A DNA stretch of 64,000 nt from Paeniglutamicibacter psychrophenolicus (lineage in GTDB: Bacteria > Actinomycetota > Actinomycetes > Actinomycetales > Micrococcaceae). The position numbers and the translations under genes are program-made. The stretch is from the NCBI RefSeq assembly GCF_017876575.1, contig NZ_JAGIOE010000001.1, positions 3,204,443-3,268,442 of the forward strand, in the 5' to 3' direction. Each line of letters begins with the position of its first letter. Positions within the stretch are counted from its first letter, which is position 1. This document shows positions 36,707 through 43,232 of the stretch, one piece after another. The notes under the pieces are model-generated. The model had not been told where the DNA came from and searched no databases. It saw nothing but the letters and a program-made list of their open reading frames with translations.

Positions 36707-37429
36707 TCATCGGTGGATGCCGCATTCGGTCTTGGCGACCCCGGCCCAGCGGCCGGCGCGCGGGTCCTGCCCCTCGGCCACCGGAGAAGTGCACGGGGCG
36801 CAGCCGATCGACGGGTAGCCGTTGGACAGCAGCAGGTTCACCGGGACGCTGTGCGTGGTGGCGTGGGAAATCAGCTCGTCGAAGCTCCATCCGGCCAGCG
36901 GGTTGACCTTGACCAACCCGTGCGCCGCATCCCAGGTGACCAGCGGGGTGTTGGTGCGGGTGGGGGCCTCCTCGCGGCGGACCCCGGTGAACCAGAGCCG
37001 GTAGCCGGACAGCGCCTTGGCCAACGGCTCCATCTTGCGCAGCCGGCAGCACGTACCCGGGTCGCGCTCGTGCAGCTTCGGCCCGAACTCGGCGTCCTGC
37101 TCTTCGACGGTGCGCTCCGGGAGCACGTCGACGATCCGCACGTCCAGGGAGGAAGCGACCTCGTTGCGCGTCGCACGGGTCTCGGGGAAGTGGTAGCCGG
37201 TCTCCAGGAAGAGCACGTCGACCCCGGGCAGCTGCTCCGCGACGACCGCCGGAAGCACGGCGTCGGCCATCGAGCAGGCGACGGCGACCTCGGCGACCAG
37301 GAAGTTGCGTGCCACCCAGGCGATGACGTCGGTGGCGCTTGCGTCGAAGCCCAGCTCCGCGGCACCCGCCTCGGCCAGCGCGCGGTCCGCGGCGATCCGG
37401 TCCTGGGTGGCCAAGTCCGCGGCGCTCAC
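36707..37429 (-). CDS. cysH: adenylyl-sulfate (APS) reductase CysH
   Basis: The 240-residue enzyme reduces APS to sulfite. The cysteine pair CC at 127-128 and the pair at 210 and 213 (GCAPC) are the four ligands of the [4Fe-4S] cluster that separates APS reductases from PAPS reductases. Cys236 in TECGIHR is the catalytic thiol. This agrees with the lack of an APS kinase gene. Translation starts at a GTG overlapping the sulfite reductase stop by four bases (GTGA). Confidence 0.95.
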   Translation of the reverse strand: MSAADLATQDRIAADRALAEAGAAELGFDASATDVIAWVARNFLVAEVAVACSMADAVLPAVVAEQLPGVDVLFLETGYHFPETRATRNEVASSLDVRIVDVLPERTVEEQDAEFGPKLHERDPGTCCRLRKMEPLAKALSGYRLWFTGVRREEAPTRTNTPLVTWDAAHGLVKVNPLAGWSFDELISHATTHSVPVNLLLSNGYPSIGCAPCTSPVAEGQDPRAGRWAGVAKTECGIHR

Positions 37430-39159
37430 AGCACGTCCTCATCCGCGGCGCGGTGCGACCACTGCGCGAAGGACTCGCCCTCGACACTGCCGGCCGAGTA
37501 GCTTTCCAGCACCCGTTCGACGTAGTCGGGCAGCTCCTCGGCGGTGACCTTCAGGCCACGCACGGTGCGGCCCAGGCCTGCCTCGCCGCGTTCGGTGGAG
37601 GCCAGTCCCCCGCCCAGGTGGACCTGGAAACCGGGGGTCTGCCCGCCGTTGCCATCGGGCAGCAGCTGGCCCTTGAGCCCGATGTCCGCGGTCTGGATGC
37701 GGGCGCAGGAGTTCGGGCAGCCGTTGACGTGCAGGCTCAAGCTCGGCGGCAGCCGCACCGCCGACTTCTGCGCGAAGCGGGTCTCGAGCTCGGCGACCGC
37801 GGCGATGGTCGTGTCCTTGGTGTCCACGATCGCCAGCTTGCAGAACTCGATGCCGGTGCAGGCGATCGCGGAGCGGCGGAAGATGCTCGGCGCGGTGGCC
37901 AGGCCCAGCGCGTCGAGTTCCGCCGCGGCAGCCTTCACCGAGGCGGCCGGGATGTCCAGGGCCAGCAGCTTCTGGTGCGGGGTGGTGCGCAGCCGCTTGG
38001 AGCCGTGGCGCTCGAGCAGGTCGGCCAGTTCAAGCAGCAGCGTGCCGGAGAGCCTCCCGGCGTTGGGGGACGCGCCGATGTAGTAGCGTCCGTCCTTCTG
38101 CTCGTGGATGCCCACGTGGTCCCCGGGGCTGGTGGGCTTTTCGGGTGCGGGCCCGTCGGGCAGCGCATAGCCCAGGTACTCGGTTTCCAGCACCTCGCGG
38201 AAGCGCGCCGGGCCCCAGTCGTTCATCAGGTACTTCAGCCGCGCCTTGTTGCGCAGGCGGCGGTAGCCGTAGTCGCGGAAGATCGAAACCACGCCCAGCC
38301 ACACCTCGGCGGTGCGCTCCTCGGACACGAACGCGCCCAGGCGCTCGGCCAGCCGCGCGCTGGTGGACAGGCCGCCGCCGACCCACAGGTCGTAGCCGGG
38401 CCCGTGCTCGGGGTGGATGACCCCGACGAGGGAAATGTCGTTGATCTCGTGCACCACGTCCTGGGACGGGTGCCCGGTGATCGCGGTCTTGAACTTGCGC
38501 GGCAGGTTCGCCAGCTCCGGGTCGCCGATGAAGCGCTCGCGGATTTCCTGGATGGCGGGCGTCGGGTCCAGGATCTCGTCCTTGGCGATCCCCGCGACCG
38601 GAGAGCCGAGGATCACCCGGGGCACGTCCCCGCAGGCCTCGGTGGTGTCCAGGCCCACGGCCTCGAGCCGGCGCCAGATCTCCGGCACGTCCACGATGTC
38701 GACCCAGTGCAGTTGGATGTTCTGCCGGTCGGTCACGTCCGCGGTGTCGCGGGCGAAGTCGCGGGAAATCTCCCCGATGGTGCGCAGCTGCTCGGTGGAA
38801 AGGGTGCCGCCGTCGATGCGCACGCGCATCATGAAGTAGCGGTCCTCGAGCTCGTGCGGCTCCAGGGTGGCGGTGCGCCCTCCGTCGATGCCGGGCTTGC
38901 GCTGGGTGTAGAGGCCCCACCAGCGGAAGCGCCCGTGCAGGTCGGTGGGGTCGATGGAGTCGAAGCCGCCCTGGGCGTAGATGGTTTCGATGCGTTCGCG
39001 CACGTTCAGCCCGTTGTCGTCCGCCTTGACCGCCTCGTTGGCGTTAAGCGGGGCGGGCCCGTCGATCTTCCACTGTCCGTGCGGCTTGGCCGCCGGGCGG
39101 GCCGGGCGGGCTGGCCGGGCGGTGCCGGTGCTTGCCGGGGTGTCGGTTGCCTGTGTCAT
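37426..39159 (-). CDS. sir: ferredoxin-sulfite reductase
   Basis: The 577-residue siroheme [4Fe-4S] enzyme reduces sulfite to sulfide with six electrons from ferredoxin. The cluster/siroheme cysteines are in ACTGIEFC, near 432-439, and NGCPNSC, near 479-485. Two parrot-like halves are visible, with the siroheme-binding segment DVTDRQNIQLHW in the first. Homology to nitrite reductases is expected; the cys context favours sulfite. The ATG has no ribosome binding site. A -10 box TAATGT lies seven bases upstream, so the message is probably leaderless. Confidence 0.93.
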   Translation of the reverse strand: MTQATDTPASTGTARPARPARPAAKPHGQWKIDGPAPLNANEAVKADDNGLNVRERIETIYAQGGFDSIDPTDLHGRFRWWGLYTQRKPGIDGGRTATLEPHELEDRYFMMRVRIDGGTLSTEQLRTIGEISRDFARDTADVTDRQNIQLHWVDIVDVPEIWRRLEAVGLDTTEACGDVPRVILGSPVAGIAKDEILDPTPAIQEIRERFIGDPELANLPRKFKTAITGHPSQDVVHEINDISLVGVIHPEHGPGYDLWVGGGLSTSARLAERLGAFVSEERTAEVWLGVVSIFRDYGYRRLRNKARLKYLMNDWGPARFREVLETEYLGYALPDGPAPEKPTSPGDHVGIHEQKDGRYYIGASPNAGRLSGTLLLELADLLERHGSKRLRTTPHQKLLALDIPAASVKAAAAELDALGLATAPSIFRRSAIACTGIEFCKLAIVDTKDTTIAAVAELETRFAQKSAVRLPPSLSLHVNGCPNSCARIQTADIGLKGQLLPDGNGGQTPGFQVHLGGGLASTERGEAGLGRTVRGLKVTAEELPDYVERVLESYSAGSVEGESFAQWSHRAADEDVL

Positions 39160-39166
39160 GGCTACG

Positions 39167-39172
39167 ACATTA
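39167..39172 (-). promoter_or_regulatory. leaderless -10 element of sir
   Basis: TAATGT on the minus strand, separated by seven bases from the sir ATG, matches TANNNT spacing for leaderless transcripts. It would let the sulfate-reduction genes be transcribed apart from the two genes upstream. Confidence 0.55.
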
Positions 39173-39176
39173 GGGC

Positions 39177-39210
39177 GGGTCGGAGGCGGCCCGCCAGCCG
39201 CCGCCGACCC
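39177..39210 (-). terminator. hairpin between the chelatase gene and sir
   Basis: A twelve-pair stem (GGGTCGG and GGCGG with CCGCC and CCGACCC, one mismatch) lies just upstream of the sir -10 box. It may end chelatase-gene transcripts. There is no T-run, so it is only a moderate terminator candidate. Confidence 0.4.
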
Positions 39211-39236
39211 GAAACGTCATGCCGTAACGCGGCGAC

Positions 39237-39974
39237 CTATTCGGTGTCGGAGGGCCCCTTTGCACGGGCCTCGGCGAGTCTTCCGGCGACACATTTCGCA
39301 ATTGTGACGCCCGGCAGCAGCGCCGCCGTCACATGGTCGGCGCCGGCTCCGGCCAGCCTGTCGTGGAAGAATCCGGGTGCCAGCAGGAAGGCGGCAACGC
39401 CCACGCGCTTGGCGCCGGCGGCGCGTGCCGCGGCCACCGCGTCGGGCACCGACGGGGCGGCGGCGGAGCAATAGGCCACCGTGACATCCTGGCCCAGTTC
39501 CCCGGCGAGGGCCGCGGCCATCCGGGCCGCCTGCCGCTGTCCGGCCTCGATGCGTGTTCCGGCCGCGGCCAGCACCACCGCGTCCCCGGGCCGGTGTCCG
39601 GCCTCGGCCAGCCGCACGGCAAGCACAGCGGCCAGGCGCGGGTCCGGTCCAATGGGTGCGCACACGCCGGTGTTCGGCCGGAGTGCCGCCGCCTCGGCAA
39701 TGTCCACCGAGGTGTGGAAGCCCTCGGAGAGCAGCAGGGGGGCGACGATGGCTTCCACGCCGGGCGGCAGTGCGGCGAGCACCGAGTCCAGCCGGGGTTC
39801 CTGCACATCGACGTAGGCCTCGTGGATGACCGCGTCGATGCCGTCGGCCGCGAGCTGTGCGGCCAGGTCCTCGCGCAACCCGTTCACGAGCAGGCGGCCT
39901 TCGGGGTTGTCGGTGCCGTGGGCGCAGGCCACCACGTGCAGCGGCCGTGCCCCGTCTCCGGCGGCCGGGCTCAC
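39237..39974 (-). CDS. sirohydrochlorin chelatase-like (CbiX family) protein
   Basis: The 245-residue protein has two CbiX/SirB-type halves. The metal-site histidine is in VACAHGTDNPEG near residue 18, and SEGFHTSVDI is near 90. A second half (DAVVLAAAGTRIEAGQRQ) repeats the fold. It probably inserts iron into sirohydrochlorin to finish siroheme for the sulfite reductase next to it. The metal choice is inferred from context. It begins at a GTG that overlaps the SDR stop (GTGA). Confidence 0.85.
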   Translation of the reverse strand: MSPAAGDGARPLHVVACAHGTDNPEGRLLVNGLREDLAAQLAADGIDAVIHEAYVDVQEPRLDSVLAALPPGVEAIVAPLLLSEGFHTSVDIAEAAALRPNTGVCAPIGPDPRLAAVLAVRLAEAGHRPGDAVVLAAAGTRIEAGQRQAARMAAALAGELGQDVTVAYCSAAAPSVPDAVAAARAAGAKRVGVAAFLLAPGFFHDRLAGAGADHVTAALLPGVTIAKCVAGRLAEARAKGPSDTE

Positions 39975-40741
39975 GCCTGGCCGCGGATCAGCTTGTGGGC
40001 AGCGGCCTGCGCGACGGGGCGGACGACGATCTCGTCGAGGTTCACGTGGTGCGGGACGTTGACGGCGTAGGAGATGATGTCTGCAACATCCCCGGCGGTC
40101 AGCGGCTTGGCCACCCCGGCGTAGGCCTTTTGGGCCAACTCGCGGTCCCCGCCCATCCGGCGCAGGGCGAATTCCTCGGTGTGCACCAGGCCGGGCAGCA
40201 CCTCGATGACCCGGATGTTGTGCTCGACTTCCTCCAGGCGCAGGGCCTGGGTGAGCGCGCGCTGGGCGGCCTTCGCGGCGTTGTAGCCGGAACCGCCCTC
40301 GTAGCTGACCAGCCCGGCGGTCGAGGTCAGGTTCAGCACCGTGCCTTCGCCGTGGGCGCGGAGCATCGGCAGGAAGGCGCGGGTGATCTTCATGGTGCCC
40401 ATGACGTTGGCCTGGAGCATGAATTCCCAGTCCTCGTTCTTGGCCTCGGCCAGGTAATCGGCGCCGCGGGCACCGCCGGCGATGTTGATCAGGGTGTCGA
40501 TGCCGCCGGCGGCCCCAACGGCTGCCAGCAGCGCCGCGACCTGGGCGTCGTCGGTCACGTCGGCGGCGACGGGGATCGCGCCGGTTTCATGGGCGAGCTT
40601 CGCCAACCGATCGGCGCGCCGGGCCACGGCGAAGACCTTCCATCCGGCCGCGGCCAGGGTGCGCGCGGTGGCCTCCCCTATTCCGCTGGAGGCTCCGGTG
40701 ACGACTGCTGCATGCTGGGGGTGTGAATTCGTTGGCGACAT
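39971..40741 (-). CDS. short-chain dehydrogenase/reductase
   Basis: The 256-residue SDR has the NAD(P) motif VVTGASSGIGEATARTL near residue 13. The catalytic triad is the Ser in LTSTAGLVSYEGGSGYNAAKAA with YNAAK. The C-terminal segment ADIISYAVNVPHHVNLDEIVVRP is like that of YdfG/serine dehydrogenase-type SDRs. The substrate is unknown. It is the first gene of a two-gene unit with the chelatase and has no ribosome binding site; a -10 box lies six bases before its ATG. Confidence 0.88.
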   Translation of the reverse strand: MSPTNSHPQHAAVVTGASSGIGEATARTLAAAGWKVFAVARRADRLAKLAHETGAIPVAADVTDDAQVAALLAAVGAAGGIDTLINIAGGARGADYLAEAKNEDWEFMLQANVMGTMKITRAFLPMLRAHGEGTVLNLTSTAGLVSYEGGSGYNAAKAAQRALTQALRLEEVEHNIRVIEVLPGLVHTEEFALRRMGGDRELAQKAYAGVAKPLTAGDVADIISYAVNVPHHVNLDEIVVRPVAQAAAHKLIRGQA

Positions 40742-40747
40742 GGATAA

Positions 40748-40753
40748 ATCCTA
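40748..40753 (-). promoter_or_regulatory. leaderless -10 element of the SDR gene
   Basis: TAGGAT on the minus strand is followed by six bases (TTATCC) and the ATG, the exact arrangement of actinobacterial leaderless promoters. No Shine-Dalgarno sequence is present. Confidence 0.6.
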
Positions 40754-40831
40754 TCCAGCGGGGGCACCGGGCCCCAACCACGATGTCGTTTCATGGCTCC
40801 GGGGTCTCCCGGGGCGCCCCGGACCGCGGCC

Positions 40832-41197
40832 TCATGATTCCTGCTGCGCCCCGGCCAGGAAATCGATGAGCACCACCGCGTGGTTGTGCACGGTATCGCG
40901 GGCGCCGTAGACCAGTACGACGTCGACTTCCTCGCGGGCGATCTCCAACAGCCGCTCGGCACCCTCCGCGGCGGAACCCACCTCCAGCTCCTGGCGGTAG
41001 TGGTCGCTGAACTCGGTGAACCGCTCGGCCTTGTGGCTGAAGGCCACGCGCAGCTGGGGCGAGGGGGCCACATCCTTGGCCCAGTCGTCGATCGCCGCAC
41101 GTTCCTTGCTCAGTCCCCGCGGCCAAAGCCGGTCCACCAGGATCCTGTAGCCACCGTCGGCAGGTTCGTACGCACGCAATAATCGAAAACTTCCCAT
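40832..41197 (-). CDS. DUF488 family protein
   Basis: The 121-residue protein has the DUF488 core YRILVDRLWPRGLSKERAAIDDWAKDVAPS and the ending VYGARDTVHNHAVVLIDFL. Proteins of this family have no assigned reaction. It lies 90 bases upstream of the SDR gene on the same strand. Its ATG has no ribosome binding site, and TAAAAT lies six bases before it, so it is probably leaderless. Confidence 0.88.
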   Translation of the reverse strand: MGSFRLLRAYEPADGGYRILVDRLWPRGLSKERAAIDDWAKDVAPSPQLRVAFSHKAERFTEFSDHYRQELEVGSAAEGAERLLEIAREEVDVVLVYGARDTVHNHAVVLIDFLAGAQQES

Positions 41198-41203
41198 GCT
41201 TCA

Positions 41204-41209
41204 ATTTTA
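41204..41209 (-). promoter_or_regulatory. leaderless -10 element of the DUF488 gene
   Basis: TAAAAT on the minus strand is followed by six bases (TGAAGC) and the ATG of the DUF488 gene. It lies in the divergent gap with the alpha-glucosidase gene. Confidence 0.6.
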
Positions 41210-41373
41210 GGCTTGTTTAGGCACTTCTTCCAGAGGAACGGCGCAGCGACGGTGTCCCCCGCACCCCGGGCGCCGCCCCGCCGGGACCGGGGGCGAAATG
41301 CGGGTGATCCACGCCACGCCACGGCATACTTGAAGCACCGCAGCACCCGATGCCCCGAGAGGATTCCCCGCCC

Positions 41374-43086
41374 ATGGACAGCCAGTTCAGCCCGCCCCGT
41401 CCGGCCGATGACCCCGGGGCCCGGCCGCGGGCCGATTGGTGGCGCCAGGCGGCCGTCTACCAGATCTACCCGCGCAGTTTCGCCGACGCCACCGGCGACG
41501 GCCTGGGCGACTTGCCCGGGGTGACATCACGCATGGGCTACCTCTCCGAGCTGGGCATCGACGCCATCTGGCTCTCGCCGTTCTACCCCTCGGCCCTGGC
41601 CGATGGCGGGTACGACGTGGACGACTACCGCAACGTGGACCCTCGTCTGGGAACCCTGGAGGACTTCGATGCCATGGTCGCGGCCGCCCATGCGGCGAAC
41701 ATCAAGGTCATCGCCGACGTGGTGCCCAACCACTCCTCCAACCGCCATGAATGGTTCACCGCCGCCCTTGCCGCAGCCCCCGGCTCCCCCGAACGGGCCC
41801 GCTACCATTTCCTCGACGGACTGGGCGAGAACGGCGAACTGCCGCCCTCGGACTGGCCCTCGCACTTTGGCGGGCCGGCCTGGACCCGCATCACCGAATC
41901 CACCGGCGAAAACGCCGGGGCGCCGGGCCAGTGGTACCTGCACCTTTTCGCCTCCGAACAGCCGGACTTGAACTGGGACAACCCCGAGGTGCGCGAAGAC
42001 TTCCACACCACGTTGCGCTTCTGGGCCGACCGCGGCGTGGATGGTTTCCGCGTCGACGTTGCCCATGCGCTGGTCAAGGACATGTCCCTGCCGCTGCGCT
42101 CCAAGCCATCGCTGGAGATCACGGTCGACGACGGCACCGACGCGCTCTTTGACCGCGACGAGGTCCACGAGATCTTCGCCGGCTGGCGCAGCGTGCTCAA
42201 CGAATACGACCCGCCGCGCATCGCCGTGGCCGAGGCCTGGGTGCCGTTTACCCACCGGCGCCTGCTCTACGCCCGTCCCACCGGGCTCGGGCAGGCCTTC
42301 AACTTCGACCTTTTGCAGGCGCCCTTCGCGGCCGGGGAGTTCCGCAACATCGTGGCCCGGTGCCTTTCCGAGGCGGAAACCTCGGGGGCATCGTCCACCT
42401 GGGTGTTCTCCAACCACGACGTGGTCCGCCACGCCTCGCGCTATTCCCTGCCCGACGGCACCGACGCCGCGGCCCAGGACGCGTGGCTGCTCTCCGGTGG
42501 CCGGGAACCTGCCGGCGATCCGGAACGCGGGCTGCGCCGGGCCCGGGCGGCAACGCTGTTCATGCTGGGGCTGCCCGGCTCCGCCTACCTCTACCAGGGC
42601 GAGGAACTTGGCCTGTTCGAGGCCGCGGACCTGCCCCTGGAATCGCTGCAGGACCCCACGTGGTTCCGCACCGGAAGGAAGGCCAAGGGCCGCGACGGCT
42701 GCCGCGTGCCGCTGCCGTGGAACTCCACCGAGGAGCACCTCGGGTTCGGCGGCTCGCCGTGGCTGCCCCAGCCCGGGTGGTTTGCCACCCACGCCGTCGA
42801 CACCCAGGACGGCGTGGCGGGTTCCACCCTGGAGTTCTACCGCAGCGCCCTGGCCTGGCGGCGCAAGCTGCAAACCACCGAGGCCCTGCAGTGGGTTTCG
42901 GCGCCCGATGCCACGCTCGCGCACTACCGCCGCCCCAACGGCTGGGAGGTGCTGACCAACTTCGGCACTACGCCGGCGGACCTGCCCGCCGGCCTCGATG
43001 CGGCACGGATCGTCGTTGCAAGCGGCGGGATCACGCGGGACCCGGCGCACATTCCGGGGGAAACCACCCTCTGGATCGCCCCATAG
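41374..43086 (+). CDS. GH13 alpha-glucosidase (oligo-1,6-glucosidase-like)
   Basis: The 570-residue alpha-amylase-family enzyme begins WWRQAAVYQIYPRSFADATGDGLGDLPG. It has the four GH13 regions: DVVPNHSSN, GFRVDVAHALV with the nucleophile Asp, EAWV with the acid Glu, and FSNHDVVRH with the third Asp. It probably releases glucose from alpha-1,4 or alpha-1,6 oligosaccharides or from sucrose-like sugars in the cytoplasm; no signal peptide is seen. I chose the ATG at 41374, with GAGAGGA upstream, rather than one eight codons earlier. Confidence 0.92.
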   Translation: MDSQFSPPRPADDPGARPRADWWRQAAVYQIYPRSFADATGDGLGDLPGVTSRMGYLSELGIDAIWLSPFYPSALADGGYDVDDYRNVDPRLGTLEDFDAMVAAAHAANIKVIADVVPNHSSNRHEWFTAALAAAPGSPERARYHFLDGLGENGELPPSDWPSHFGGPAWTRITESTGENAGAPGQWYLHLFASEQPDLNWDNPEVREDFHTTLRFWADRGVDGFRVDVAHALVKDMSLPLRSKPSLEITVDDGTDALFDRDEVHEIFAGWRSVLNEYDPPRIAVAEAWVPFTHRRLLYARPTGLGQAFNFDLLQAPFAAGEFRNIVARCLSEAETSGASSTWVFSNHDVVRHASRYSLPDGTDAAAQDAWLLSGGREPAGDPERGLRRARAATLFMLGLPGSAYLYQGEELGLFEAADLPLESLQDPTWFRTGRKAKGRDGCRVPLPWNSTEEHLGFGGSPWLPQPGWFATHAVDTQDGVAGSTLEFYRSALAWRRKLQTTEALQWVSAPDATLAHYRRPNGWEVLTNFGTTPADLPAGLDAARIVVASGGITRDPAHIPGETTLWIAP

Positions 43087-43232
43087 CGCAAAGCGGCAGG
43101 CTCCAGCCGGTTCCCGGACCGCCGCAGTGGGGTGCACGCGGCATCGAACCGTGTGCGCCCCCGCGCCGCCTGTGGCGGGCATCAACGTGGCACGACTGGG
43201 GGTAATGCCGCCGGCATGGAAGAATGGAGACC

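Noticed and set aside
36707-37429. PAPS reductase for the cysH gene
   Set aside because: The CC and CxxC cluster ligands are present and no APS kinase gene is nearby, so APS is the more likely substrate.
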